DNA of 64,000 nt from Bordetella parapertussis (GTDB taxonomy: Bacteria; Pseudomonadota; Gammaproteobacteria; Burkholderiales; Thiobacillaceae), in the NCBI GenBank assembly GCA_945890495.1, contig CAMDCO010000005.1, positions 1-64,000 on the forward strand, in the 5' to 3' direction. Positions 42,082-51,090 of the stretch are shown here, in pieces. The stretch's first letter is position 1, and every line of letters starts with the position of its first letter. Made by a program: the position numbers and the translations under genes. The notes beneath the pieces are model-generated. The model was not told where the DNA came from. It was given only the letters and a program-made list of their open reading frames with translations, and searched no databases.

Positions 42082-42136
42082 CCAATTCCCTGAGCGGGTG
42101 TCGCTCTGCACTATGATGGCGCCCTCAGAGAATTGG
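42082..42136 (+). promoter_or_regulatory. Long inverted repeat in the nosB leader
   Basis: CCAATTCCCTGAG and CTCAGAGAATTGG pair at 12 of 13 positions across a 29-base spacer. The right arm ends about 10 bases before the AGGAG of nosB. The large hairpin could be an operator or an RNA structure setting nosB translation. A TATGAT hexamer in the spacer (about 42112) could be a -10 element. Confidence 0.45.
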
Positions 42137-42155
42137 CATTCAACAGGAGTTTCCC

Positions 42156-43118
42156 ATGTCCAGCTTTGTTCAGGACTTTACCGGTAACAAATCCAGCCGC
42201 TTTGCCCTGATGGCACTGCTGTTACTGGCCGTCGCGTATTTCACGCCCATCTGGTGGGTCTCGCTCACCGCCCCCAACTACCCGCCCGACGCCTTCCCAG
42301 ACGGGATTCGCATCCACTTCCACTTTGACGGGGTCAAAAACGGCTGCACCCAAGCCATCATCAAAAAGAGTGAGATCTATCAGGGCGACCTAGGTAGCGA
42401 AAACGAGGCCACCGAGCGCTATCAGAAGGATCAGGCCCAACAGCTCGACTGTGTGCACGAGATGAATACCATCAACCACTATGTCGGCATGTATCCGATC
42501 GCCTCGGGCGGCCCGGTGGAAAAGGAGTTATCCAAGTACATCATGGCCTTCCTCGGCGTCATGCTGCTGGCCTTTGCCGCCAACAACCGCAAGCGCGAAC
42601 TGCAAATCCTAGGCGTGGGCTTTGCGGCCGTCGCTGTCTGGATGTACGGTCAAATGCTGGGACTCGGCGCGCTTGATGCCTATGTCCAGACCTATGAAGA
42701 GGCCACGGCCACCTTCTTCAACGAGCCCGAGGTGATCACCCGCTGGAGCGCCAACCTGCGCTTGGCGATGCATGTCGTCATGGGCGGGATGCTTGCCGCC
42801 ATGCTGATCGTCCTCGCCGGTTGCTGGAAGTGGCGCAAGTTTTCACTGCTACTGGCCTTTGTACCCGCCTTGCTGCCGGTCTTTTTCGTCCTCGAATACG
42901 CCGGCTGGCTGTGGTTCTTCGGCCATAACCTGCACCCCTGGGGCGCATTCACGGTGAAGCCCTTCATGCCGACCGTGTTTGGCGAGGGGATGGTGGCGCA
43001 GTTCTCCACCTTCTCCTACCCGGATATTGGTTACGCCCTGTTGCTGGCCCTCTCTGGTCTGCTGATCGTGGCTACCCTGCTGCGCCGCAAGCAACTGGCC
43101 CAAGACACCGCCCCCTGA
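42156..43118 (+). CDS. nosB: NosB-like membrane protein of the clade II nos cluster
   Basis: 320-residue inner-membrane protein with about six hydrophobic segments: one near residue 15, a large periplasmic loop with two cysteines at about 50-115, then five segments in the second half. No cofactor motif is visible. Its position right after nosZ and the cytochrome gene and before nosD matches NosB, a membrane protein characteristic of clade II nos clusters. Its biochemical role is unsettled; a part in electron flow or assembly is assumed. Name given by context and topology. Confidence 0.7.
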   Translation: MSSFVQDFTGNKSSRFALMALLLLAVAYFTPIWWVSLTAPNYPPDAFPDGIRIHFHFDGVKNGCTQAIIKKSEIYQGDLGSENEATERYQKDQAQQLDCVHEMNTINHYVGMYPIASGGPVEKELSKYIMAFLGVMLLAFAANNRKRELQILGVGFAAVAVWMYGQMLGLGALDAYVQTYEEATATFFNEPEVITRWSANLRLAMHVVMGGMLAAMLIVLAGCWKWRKFSLLLAFVPALLPVFFVLEYAGWLWFFGHNLHPWGAFTVKPFMPTVFGEGMVAQFSTFSYPDIGYALLLALSGLLIVATLLRRKQLAQDTAP

Positions 43119-43129
43119 AACGGCCCGCC

Positions 43130-44476
43130 ATGCGTCGCACTCGACTCCTCGCCCTGCTCGCCATCGCCCTGATCTTGCCGGCCGGACAATCCGCGGGCTA
43201 CATTGCCGCTGAGGACGCCGTACAAGACTTCAGCGCCATGGGCGCGGTGCGCAACACCGTTGATGCCGAGCGCCCCGTGTACCCGCTCTATCTGCGCGAC
43301 AAGCGCATCCATGGCCTGCAACCGTTTCAGGCGCTGGTCGATGCCGCGCCCGCCGGTTCGGTGCTGCGCCCTCCGCCGGGAATCTACGCCGGGCCGGTAC
43401 TGCTAACCAAACCGCTGACCATCGAGGGCGATGGCAAGGTCACCATCGACGCCGGTGACAAGGGCGTGGTGTTCCGCATCGAGACCGAAGATGCCGTGCT
43501 GCGCGGCGTGCGCTTGACCGGCTCGGGCGAGTCGCACGACATGGAAGATGCCGCACTGGAGATTCGTGGCCATCGCAACACCGTCGAAAACCTGATCATC
43601 GACAATAGCCTGTTCGGCATCGACCTGCGCCAGGCCAACGACAACATCGTACGCAACAACCGCATCACCTCCAAGATCGCCGATCTGGGCATGCGCGGCG
43701 ATGCCATCCGCCTCTGGTACAGCCTGCGCAACCGCATCGAAGGCAACCAGATCAAAGATTCACGCGATATCGTGATCTGGTATTCAAACAACAATGCCTT
43801 GATCAACAACACCAGCAGCGGCAGCCGCTACTCCATCCACTTCATGTTCGCGCAACATAATCTGGTCGAAGGCAATCGCTTCACCAACAACGCCGTCGGC
43901 ATCTATGTGATGTACACGGAAGGCGTCATCATCCGCAACAATCTGGTCTCCCACGCCACTGGAGCCACCGGGATGGGCATTGGCTTCAAGGAGGCCAGCG
44001 ACTCCATTCTTGAAAACAATCAAATCATCTATTGCGCGACGGGTATCGCCTCCGATCTATCGCCCTTCCAGCCTGACACTCAGATATGGATGCGCAACAA
44101 CCGGTTAGCGTACAACGGCATCGGCCTGTTGTTTAACAGTGAACGCGAAGGCAATGTCGTCACCAACAACCGTTTTGTCGGCAACCTGACCGATGTCGCC
44201 GTCAACGGCGGCGGCACCGCCCGGCAAAACACTTGGTCGGGTAATGTGTGGGATGTGTACGAAGGCTTCGACCGCAACGGCGATGGGCGCGGCGACCTGC
44301 CCCATCGTCAATACGCCTATGCCGATCGCATCTGGATGGATACGCCCATCACCCAGTTCTTTCGTGCCTCGCCCGCACTGGAACTGCTCGACTTTCTAGA
44401 ACGGCTGGCCCCGTTCTCCGAGCCCGACTTGCTGTTTGAAGACACGCGCCCCCGCATGAGGCCCGCCCATGGCTAG
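43130..44476 (+). CDS. nosD: Periplasmic NosD, copper-site maturation protein
   Basis: 448-residue exported protein. The signal peptide ends near QSAGY. The body is a right-handed parallel beta-helix of CASH/NosD repeats (RNNRIT, IEGNQIKD, NNTSSGSRYSIHFMFA, EGNRFTNN). It ends with FDRNGDGRGDLPHRQYAYAD and a LELLDFLERLAPFSEPD tail. NosD works with the ABC transporter NosFY in assembling the CuZ centre. It starts 11 bp after nosB and overlaps nosG by 8 bp. Confidence 0.94.
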   Translation: MRRTRLLALLAIALILPAGQSAGYIAAEDAVQDFSAMGAVRNTVDAERPVYPLYLRDKRIHGLQPFQALVDAAPAGSVLRPPPGIYAGPVLLTKPLTIEGDGKVTIDAGDKGVVFRIETEDAVLRGVRLTGSGESHDMEDAALEIRGHRNTVENLIIDNSLFGIDLRQANDNIVRNNRITSKIADLGMRGDAIRLWYSLRNRIEGNQIKDSRDIVIWYSNNNALINNTSSGSRYSIHFMFAQHNLVEGNRFTNNAVGIYVMYTEGVIIRNNLVSHATGATGMGIGFKEASDSILENNQIIYCATGIASDLSPFQPDTQIWMRNNRLAYNGIGLLFNSEREGNVVTNNRFVGNLTDVAVNGGGTARQNTWSGNVWDVYEGFDRNGDGRGDLPHRQYAYADRIWMDTPITQFFRASPALELLDFLERLAPFSEPDLLFEDTRPRMRPAHG

Positions 44477-45260
44477 AGAACCCGAACGCCGCCGCTTTCT
44501 GCGTACCGGATTAGGCCTGGCGGCCCTCTTGGGTGCCAGCGGCATCGCCTGGTTGCCCACACCCGCCGCATCCGCCAACCGCCTGCGCCCCCCCGGCGCG
44601 CTGGAAGAACAAGACTACCTGTCGGCCTGCATCAAATGTGGCCAATGCGTCCAAGTCTGCCCGGTCTCGGCCCTCAAACTCGCCGATCTCGGCGACGGCT
44701 ACGGCATCGGCGCACCCTATATCGATGCCCGCGCCCAGGCCTGTGATTTTTCCTGTGACGCGGTGCAATGCATCCTCGCCTGCCCGACCGGGGCACTGAC
44801 CTATCACAAGCCGACTGACCTTTCCATCCGCACCGGCATGCCCGTCGCCCAAGCCCCGGTGCTTCTGGCCAAGAAAAAAGACCCTGAACCAACGCTGAAC
44901 CTGAAGGAGCGCATGGGCGTTGCCGTGCTGACCCGACCCGATGCCTGCCTTGCCCGTCAGGGCAAAGGCCATAAAGGGCCGGCGCGGGCCGCAGGGTTCG
45001 CCGGGCACCTGCGCTTCATGGAGGTGGATCGCTGGAAACCGATCCCGCTCAACGATCACCCGTTTGCGGTGGAGATCTGCGACCTGTGCGTACAAACCTG
45101 TCCGATCGAGGGCGCGATCCGCCTGGTTCCCATGGCTAACGGAGGCATGACCCCGGAAGTGCTGGAACCCTGTCTGGGCTGCGGCGTGTGCGAGATGGCC
45201 TGCCCCACCGAGCCGGCCTCTATTGAAATCAAGCCGCGCCAAGGGTGGCCACATGCATAA
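44469..45260 (+). CDS. nosG: NosG, Tat-exported polyferredoxin (NapG-like)
   Basis: 263-residue iron-sulfur protein. The N terminus has a twin-arginine export signal (RRRFLRTGLG). Four [4Fe-4S] cluster motifs follow: CIKCGQCVQVCP near residue 55, CDFSCDAVQCILACP near 94, CDLCVQTCP near 208 and CLGCGVCEMACP near 237. By analogy with NapG/NosG it takes electrons from the NosH membrane subunit. It is coupled by overlap to nosD and nosH. Confidence 0.93.
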   Translation: MAREPERRRFLRTGLGLAALLGASGIAWLPTPAASANRLRPPGALEEQDYLSACIKCGQCVQVCPVSALKLADLGDGYGIGAPYIDARAQACDFSCDAVQCILACPTGALTYHKPTDLSIRTGMPVAQAPVLLAKKKDPEPTLNLKERMGVAVLTRPDACLARQGKGHKGPARAAGFAGHLRFMEVDRWKPIPLNDHPFAVEICDLCVQTCPIEGAIRLVPMANGGMTPEVLEPCLGCGVCEMACPTEPASIEIKPRQGWPHA

Positions 45261-46224
45261 CCGCTTCAGCGAATCTTGGCGGCAGTTGCTGGGCTACGCG
45301 CCGCGCAGGCCCGTGGCCGGACAGCAAAGGCCCGAGGCACAGGTCATTCACCGCACGAAGCGAGAAGATGTCAATCGCGTCGCAGAACTAAAGGCGCACC
45401 GCGCCACGCTCGTGCACTCGAACACATGGCGCAACCGCCGTTGGGTCGTTCTGATCCTCACCAACCTGCTGTTCGTGGCCTCCTTCTGGCTCGACATCCA
45501 GTTGCTGGAAGGCTCGCTCACCGCCTCGCGCTTCCTCGGCTTTCACATGATCGACCTCAACGCCGCCCTGCAAGTGGCGTTGGCGCACAAACACATCCCC
45601 ATCAACCTGATCATCGGCACCGTCACCATTCTCCTGTTCTGGGCCTTGCTGGGGGGGCGAGCGTTTTGTTCCTGGGTGTGTCCGTACCACCTGCTCGCCG
45701 AATGGACCGAACGGCTGCATCTCGCGCTGGCCGAGCGCAAGGTCGTCTCTGACCACAGCTTCCACCGTGGCCTGCGTACCGTATTGTGGCTGCTGTTTGC
45801 CATCCTGGCCTTCATCAGCGGCTATACCGTGTTCGAAACCCTGTCGCCCACAGGCATCCTGTCGCGCGCCCTGATCTACGGGCCTGGCCTAGGGTTGGCC
45901 TGGGTCTTATTGCTACTGCTGTTCGAAGTCGCCTACTCACGCCGCGCCTGGTGCCGCTATTTCTGCCCCATCGGCCTCACCTATGGCGCGGTGGGCAGCG
46001 TCTCCCCGCTACAGATCGGCTATCACCTCGACAGTTGTTTCCACGAAGGCGATTGCCGCAAGGTCTGTCTGGTGCCGCATGTGCTCGATTGCGTCATCAA
46101 AGGCCGCGCCAGCGACACCCATGTCAACCTCGGCGCCGACTGCACCCGCTGCGGTCTATGCGTCGATACCTGTCCCACCGGCTCGTTGCGCTTTGAAATA
46201 CGCGGCCTGCAAAACCTGTTGTAG
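45253..46224 (+). CDS. nosH: NosH, membrane polyferredoxin (NapH-like quinol dehydrogenase)
   Basis: 323-residue inner-membrane protein with four helices. CxxxCP motifs lie on the membrane loops (FCSWVCPYHLLAEW, WCRYFCPIGLTYG). Two ferredoxin clusters lie at the C terminus (CRKVCLVPH region; CTRCGLCVDTCP). NapH/NosH proteins are thought to oxidise menaquinol and pass electrons to the G subunit. In this operon the menaquinone genes follow, which fits that role. The ATG at 45253 overlaps nosG by 8 bp. Confidence 0.93.
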   Translation: MHNRFSESWRQLLGYAPRRPVAGQQRPEAQVIHRTKREDVNRVAELKAHRATLVHSNTWRNRRWVVLILTNLLFVASFWLDIQLLEGSLTASRFLGFHMIDLNAALQVALAHKHIPINLIIGTVTILLFWALLGGRAFCSWVCPYHLLAEWTERLHLALAERKVVSDHSFHRGLRTVLWLLFAILAFISGYTVFETLSPTGILSRALIYGPGLGLAWVLLLLLFEVAYSRRAWCRYFCPIGLTYGAVGSVSPLQIGYHLDSCFHEGDCRKVCLVPHVLDCVIKGRASDTHVNLGADCTRCGLCVDTCPTGSLRFEIRGLQNLL

Positions 46225-46246
46225 GCCTGTAGTAAAGTCACCCCCC

Positions 46247-47104
46247 ATGATCGAACTCAAACAACTCTCCAAACACTTCCGCAAAAGCCGCGTCCTCGAT
46301 GGCATCGACCTCACGGTGGCCGATGGCGAACGCATCGCCCTGATCGGTTCCAACGGGGCCGGAAAGACCACCCTGATCCGCTGCCTGCTGGGGGAATATA
46401 TCCACGAAGGCACGGTGCTCATTAGGGGCATCGATCCGCGCCAAGATCGTGCCCGCGTCCTGCGCGAGATTGGCTTCGTGCCACAGTTGCCGCCGCCGCT
46501 GCGCATGTCGGTACACGAGCTGCTGCGCTTTACCAGCGAGCTGACCGATACCCCCGTTTCCGCCATGACCGCCATTGCCGCCCGTTTAGGGCTAGATCTC
46601 GCTCGCGCCGAACACCTGCCTTTCGCCAAGTTATCGGGCGGTCAAAAACAAAAGGTGCTGATTGCCCTGGCGCTAGGCCGTCCTTGCTCGCTCTTGATTC
46701 TGGACGAGCCGGCCGCCAACCTCGACCCTGAAGCGCGGCACGCCTTTTTTGACCTGCTGGCCGAACAGGTCGCCGCGCGCCCCATCACCCTGCTCATCTC
46801 CAGCCATCGCCTCGACGAAGTGGCGCCGCTGGTTAACCGCGTAGTGGAAATGGACATGGGTCGCATCGTCCTCGACGACAGCGTAGCCGACAGCGTGGCC
46901 CTGGACGGCAAACTCAGCGCGCGCCTTGTCCTGTCCCGCGCCGAACCGGCCATCGCCCGTGCGCTGGGCCAATGGGGACTGACCGCAGACGCGGCGGGCC
47001 TCGCTTGGGAGGGCGTCATCGCCAGCCCCGACCGTCTGCGCTTCATCGGCATGCTATCGCGCTATGTCGGCCTGATCCACAGCGTCTCCATCGAGGAGCT
47101 GTGA
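46247..47104 (+). CDS. nosF: NosF, ABC transporter ATP-binding protein
   Basis: 285-residue ATPase. Walker A GSNGAGKTTLI near residue 36, signature LSGGQKQKVLIAL near 130, Walker B LLILDEPAANLD near 150. With NosY it forms the transporter that supports copper/sulfur-site assembly of NosZ. The ATG at 46247 begins MIELKQLSK. It is 22 bp after nosH and 5 bp before nosL. Confidence 0.95.
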   Translation: MIELKQLSKHFRKSRVLDGIDLTVADGERIALIGSNGAGKTTLIRCLLGEYIHEGTVLIRGIDPRQDRARVLREIGFVPQLPPPLRMSVHELLRFTSELTDTPVSAMTAIAARLGLDLARAEHLPFAKLSGGQKQKVLIALALGRPCSLLILDEPAANLDPEARHAFFDLLAEQVAARPITLLISSHRLDEVAPLVNRVVEMDMGRIVLDDSVADSVALDGKLSARLVLSRAEPAIARALGQWGLTADAAGLAWEGVIASPDRLRFIGMLSRYVGLIHSVSIEEL

Positions 47105-47109
47105 GCCCC

Positions 47110-47613
47110 ATGAACCGCCGCGAACTATTGCTGGGTTGCGCCGCCATCCCCGTGCTCTGGCTGACCGGCTGTGGCGAGAAGGATGCCGGGCACGGCCCTG
47201 GCAAGATTCATTGGGATCGCGACACCTGCGTGCGCTGCAACATGATTATCAGCGACCGCCGCTTTGCCGCGCAGATTCGTGGCGGCGAGATGGGCGGCGA
47301 GATGGGCGGCGAGATGGGCGGCAAGAAGGGCGGCAAGACGGGAGTTGGCAAACGCAAGCTCTACAAGTTCGACGATATCGGCTGCGCGCTGTTCTGGCTC
47401 AAGGAACAAAAAATCCCTTGGGCGGACGCGCCTGACACCGAGATCTGGGTGACCGACGCCAAAACCGGGGAGTGGCTGGAGGCCCGCACGGCACATTACA
47501 TCGCCGGGAAGACCACGCCCATGCTCTACGGCTACGGTGCGCTGCGTGAGCCGGTGGCCGGCAGTGTCGATTTTAAAACCATGAAGGCGGCCATTCTGGC
47601 CAAGGGACGCTAA
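47110..47613 (+). CDS. nosL: NosL, copper-binding outer-membrane-type lipoprotein
   Basis: 167-residue lipoprotein. The lipobox is LTGC near residue 20. The Cu(I) site region is DTCVRCNMIISDRRFAAQI near 37-55, with the conserved Met. NosL delivers copper to NosZ/NosD. Unlike typical NosL, an insert of three GGEM tetrapeptides and two GGK units (from 12-bp tandem repeats at 47281-47330) follows the copper site. Stop and the nosY start overlap (TAATG). Confidence 0.94.
   Translation: MNRRELLLGCAAIPVLWLTGCGEKDAGHGPGKIHWDRDTCVRCNMIISDRRFAAQIRGGEMGGEMGGEMGGKKGGKTGVGKRKLYKFDDIGCALFWLKEQKIPWADAPDTEIWVTDAKTGEWLEARTAHYIAGKTTPMLYGYGALREPVAGSVDFKTMKAAILAKGR
47281..47330 (+). repeat. 12-bp in-frame tandem repeat in nosL
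   Basis: GGCGGCGAGATG is repeated three times and then degenerates to GGCGGCAAGAAG and GGCGGCAAG. It encodes GGEM-GGEM-GGEM-GGKK-GGK directly after the copper-binding segment. Confidence 0.9.
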
Positions 47614-48455
47614 TGTTTAATGACCTTAAAACCAGCCTCAAACCCGCACTGCGCCTAGAGATGACCGAATCCCTGCGGGCGCGCTGGTTCATGCTCTACG
47701 CCTTGGTATTCGGCGGCATCGTCGCCTTGCTGTTCGCCTTCGGTCTGACCGAATCGCGCATCCTGGGCTTCATCGGCCTGTCGCGCCTCCTGGTCACCTA
47801 TATCCAATTGGTGATGGCCATCCTGCCGGTGTTTGTGCTGATCTCCACCGTACGATCCATCGCCGGTGACCGCGAGGCGGGCGTGTTCGAATACCTGCTG
47901 TCACTACCGGTTTCGCTGGCCGGCTGGTTCTGGGGCAAGTTTATCGGCCGTTACCTGATGGTCTTCGCGCCCGTGTTTGCCGCCATGCTGGGCGCCGTGC
48001 TGTGGGCGCTGATTACTGCGATCGAAGTGCCGTGGGACATCTTCCTGTATTACACCGCCCTTCTGGCCAGCCTGTCGCTCTGCTTCCTCGGCATCGCCAT
48101 GCTGATCTCGGTACTGGCCCGTTCGTCCGACATCGCCCAGGGCGTCGCCTTTCTGGTCTGGCTGTTCCTGCTCCTGTTCCTCGACCTCATCCTGCTCGGC
48201 GTGCTGATCCAGGAACAAATCCCGTCCGAGATCGCCATCACCATCGCCCTCTTCAACCCCCTGCAAACCTTCCGCACCGCCGCCCTGATGCTGTTCGACC
48301 CGCAACTCATCGTTCTGGGCCCGGCCGCCTTCGTACTGTTCGACCTGTTCGGCACCCTCGGCTACAAGATCTTCGCGCTGCTCTACCCGGCGACCATCGG
48401 ACTTGTGTGCGCCTTCTTGGCCTATCGCAGCTTTAAACGCGGAGACCTGCTATGA
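47613..48455 (+). CDS. nosY: NosY, ABC transporter permease
   Basis: 280-residue inner-membrane permease with six helices in the ABC-2-like NosY arrangement. Two are before SIAGDREAGVFEYLLSLPVS (the coupling segment), then WFWGKFIGRYLMVF and four more. It is the partner of NosF and NosD. It starts within the nosL stop and overlaps the thioredoxin-like gene by four bases. Confidence 0.95.
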   Translation: MFNDLKTSLKPALRLEMTESLRARWFMLYALVFGGIVALLFAFGLTESRILGFIGLSRLLVTYIQLVMAILPVFVLISTVRSIAGDREAGVFEYLLSLPVSLAGWFWGKFIGRYLMVFAPVFAAMLGAVLWALITAIEVPWDIFLYYTALLASLSLCFLGIAMLISVLARSSDIAQGVAFLVWLFLLLFLDLILLGVLIQEQIPSEIAITIALFNPLQTFRTAALMLFDPQLIVLGPAAFVLFDLFGTLGYKIFALLYPATIGLVCAFLAYRSFKRGDLL

Positions 48456-48949
48456 AATTAACCCTGAAACGCGGCCTGGCCCTCTTGGGTCTGTGCCTAT
48501 TCCCCAGTCTGTTCCCCAGCCTGGCGCTCGCCCTGAATCTGTATGAACAACCGGGCCTGCAATTCGCCCGCCCCGATGCCGCGCCGCTCGATCTAACCAG
48601 CCTGCGCGGCAAGCCCGCCGTCATCAACTTCTGGGCCACCTGGTGCCCGCCTTGTCGCGACGAACTACCCGAACTGGCGGCCCTGCATAGCAAAACCGGT
48701 GCGACCTTCGTTGGCATCGCGGTAGAAGACAACCTGAAATTCGCCGCCGAATTCGCCCGCGTTGAAGATGTCGTCTATCCCATCGCCGGCGGAAGAGACA
48801 CGGCCATTGCCTTGATGAAAACCTTGGGCAACACCTATGCAGTAATGCCCTTCACCGTGTTGATCGACGCTAACGGCGAGGTGCTCTGGGCGCGCAAGGG
48901 ACGCATCCCCATGGACGAACTCGAGCAGCGCCTGCGGGATCTGCGTTGA
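48452..48949 (+). CDS. TlpA-like thioredoxin-fold protein
   Basis: 165-residue exported thiol-disulfide protein. The signal peptide is followed by NFWATWCPPCRDELPEL near residue 52 (CPPC active site) and the cis-Pro in VMPFTVLIDANG. Such TlpA proteins keep the CuA cysteines of target enzymes reduced for metalation, and can serve cytochrome c maturation. Within the nos operon, reduction of NosZ CuA cysteines is the simplest inference. It overlaps nosY by four bases. Confidence 0.88.
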   Translation: MKLTLKRGLALLGLCLFPSLFPSLALALNLYEQPGLQFARPDAAPLDLTSLRGKPAVINFWATWCPPCRDELPELAALHSKTGATFVGIAVEDNLKFAAEFARVEDVVYPIAGGRDTAIALMKTLGNTYAVMPFTVLIDANGEVLWARKGRIPMDELEQRLRDLR

Positions 48950-48970
48950 GACCGTGTTGAGCCACAGGCC

Positions 48971-50185
48971 ATGCCCGTCTGGCCGCTCCTGCTCTGCCTG
49001 CTGATCGCGCCTGCCGCAGCGAGTCCGTTACCCCCCCTGCAACCCTTGCTCGATGCCGCCCCGCCGCACGCCATTCTCAAACTCGGCCCCGGCTGCTACG
49101 CCGGCCCCGCCGTCATTCGCAAGCCGCTGACCCTGGACGGCGGCGGCCGAGCCTGCATCGACAACAACGGGCGCGGCACCATACTAACCGTGCTGGCCGC
49201 CGACACCGTCATCCGTGGCCTGCGCCTGACCGGATCGGGAGAGAGCTTCGACGCCATGGACGCCGGTATCTTGGTCGAGGCCGACCGCGTGCGCATCGAG
49301 GACAACCGCATCGAGGCTGTGTTGTTCGGCATCCACCTCAAGGCGGCCAATGACGCGCGGATCCTGCGCAACACCGTGCGCGGCCAACCCGCGCCGCTCA
49401 ACCTGCGCGGCGACGCAGTGCGTATCTGGTACGGCCATGGCAATCGCATCGAGGCCAACGATTTCGCCGGCCTGCGCGACATCACCCTGGCCAACGCCCC
49501 GGGCAACCAGATTCGTAAAAACCGTATCCGCGCGGGGCGCTACGCCATCCATCTAATCTTCTCGCCTAACAACGCCATCCTCGACAACGACATCGCCCAC
49601 ACCACCACGGGCATCGCCGTGCTGTATTCAGACAACGCCCGCATTGAGGGCAACCGCATCCACCATGTCCGCTCCGAGGCCGGGGCCGCGCTGGCCCTCA
49701 AAGAAACGAACGGCACGCAGATTCGCCGCAACGAGATCCTGCATTGCGCCGTGGGTCTGCAAGCCAACTCACCGCTCTACGGCCACGACACCCTCCAGAT
49801 TGAAGGCAACCGCTTTGCCCACAACGACACCGCGCTGTACTTTTATGGCGACAATGGCGGCCATGTGCTGCGTCACAACCGCTTCGAAAAGAATCTCACC
49901 CCCTTGATGGTCAGCCATGCCAACGCCACGCGCGGCCATGTCTGGGAAGACAACGCTTGGGACGACTACGAAGGTTTCGACCGCAACGGCGACGGTATCG
50001 GCGACACCCCGCATGAACTCTGGCTGTACGCCGACCGCATCTGGATGGAAACCCCCAGCACCCGTTTCTTTCGCAACAGCCCTGGCATGGAACTGCTCGA
50101 CTTCCTTGAACGACTCGCCCCTTTTTCCGCCCCTGAGCGCCTGCTTCAGGACCCCCGCCCCCGGATAACACGGCAGGCACCATGA
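48971..50185 (+). CDS. Second NosD paralogue
   Basis: 404-residue NosD-like beta-helix protein. It has a signal peptide (LLLCLLIAPAAASP), CASH repeats (LRGDAVRIWYGHGNRIE, RYAIHLIFSPNN) and the same terminal block as NosD (FDRNGDGIGDTPHELWLYAD; MELLDFLERLAPFSAPE). It lacks about 40 residues of the first NosD's N terminus. Its place between the TlpA-like gene and menA is unusual. Its stop overlaps the menA start by four bases, tying the nos and men parts together. Confidence 0.88.
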   Translation: MPVWPLLLCLLIAPAAASPLPPLQPLLDAAPPHAILKLGPGCYAGPAVIRKPLTLDGGGRACIDNNGRGTILTVLAADTVIRGLRLTGSGESFDAMDAGILVEADRVRIEDNRIEAVLFGIHLKAANDARILRNTVRGQPAPLNLRGDAVRIWYGHGNRIEANDFAGLRDITLANAPGNQIRKNRIRAGRYAIHLIFSPNNAILDNDIAHTTTGIAVLYSDNARIEGNRIHHVRSEAGAALALKETNGTQIRRNEILHCAVGLQANSPLYGHDTLQIEGNRFAHNDTALYFYGDNGGHVLRHNRFEKNLTPLMVSHANATRGHVWEDNAWDDYEGFDRNGDGIGDTPHELWLYADRIWMETPSTRFFRNSPGMELLDFLERLAPFSAPERLLQDPRPRITRQAP

Positions 50186-51090
50186 GCGTCCACACCCCGC
50201 CGACGCGCTGGCAAATCGTCCAGGCTGCTATCCGTCCCCAGACCCTGTCACTGACCGCAACGCCGATCCTGGTCGGGATCAGCCTGGCCTGGGCTGAGGG
50301 CGCCACACCCCACGGCGGGATTGCGCTGGCGACCTTGCTAACCGCTGGGCTCATCCAGATCGGCGTCAACCTGCACAACGATGCGACCGATCACCTGCGC
50401 GGCAACGACACCGCCGCACGCATCGGCCCGTTACGCGTCACCGCCGCAGGTTGGGCCAGCGCAAAGGCGGTGTTGCGCGCGGCCTATCTCAGCCTCGGTC
50501 TGGCCTTTATGCTGGGCATCAGCTTGGCCCTAGCTGGCGGCCCGGTCATCGTCGCCATCGGAATCGCCTCCCTGCTGGCGGCGCTGGCCTATTCCGGCGG
50601 ACCCCGACCGCTGTCCCATAGCGCCCTCGGCGAGTTATTCGTCTGGGCCTTCTTCGGCCTTGCCGCTGTCGCAGGGAGTCACTGGCTGCAAGCCGGACAG
50701 TTTTCCGCCGCCGCGTTAATCGCCGGGGCTGCGCTCGGCCTACCCGCCGCTGCCGTCCTCTTGGTCAACAACCTGCGCGACATCGACACCGACGCCATCG
50801 CCGGTCGCCGCACCCTCGCCGCCCGACTCGGCGAGGCACACAGCCGTCGCCTGCATACCGTGCTGATGCTCACCCCCTTTCTATCTCTACCCTTCCTGGC
50901 CGCCCACCTCCATGCGCTGTGGCCCGGGTTGGCCCTGCTGGCGCTACCCGCCTGCCTGCGAGTCAGCGCCCGTATGCAGCACACCACGGGCCCGGCCCTG
51001 AACGCAGTTCTTGCCGACACCGCACGCGCCCAATTACAGTTCGGCTGTCTGCTATCCATAGCGTATCTGCTCATCCTTCTCCTGCCATGA
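50182..51090 (+). CDS. menA: 1,4-dihydroxy-2-naphthoate polyprenyltransferase
   Basis: 302-residue UbiA-family membrane enzyme that attaches the isoprenoid tail to DHNA, giving demethylmenaquinone. About eight helices are present. The two Asp-rich motifs are [12 protein letters not shown] near residue 66 and [16 protein letters not shown] near 194, the latter with the MenA-like form. The start overlaps the nosD2 stop (ATGA) and the stop overlaps menB. Confidence 0.93.
   Translation: MSVHTPPTRWQIVQAAIRPQTLSLTATPILVGISLAWAEGATPHGGIALATLLTAGLIQIGVNLHNDATDHLRGNDTAARIGPLRVTAAGWASAKAVLRAAYLSLGLAFMLGISLALAGGPVIVAIGIASLLAALAYSGGPRPLSHSALGELFVWAFFGLAAVAGSHWLQAGQFSAAALIAGAALGLPAAAVLLVNNLRDIDTDAIAGRRTLAARLGEAHSRRLHTVLMLTPFLSLPFLAAHLHALWPGLALLALPACLRVSARMQHTTGPALNAVLADTARAQLQFGCLLSIAYLLILLLP

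Noticed and set aside
38000..48000. Search for nosR among the nos genes
   Set aside because: No protein with the NosR FMN-binding domain plus polyferredoxin is encoded. NosG/NosH and NosB are present instead, as in clade II clusters.
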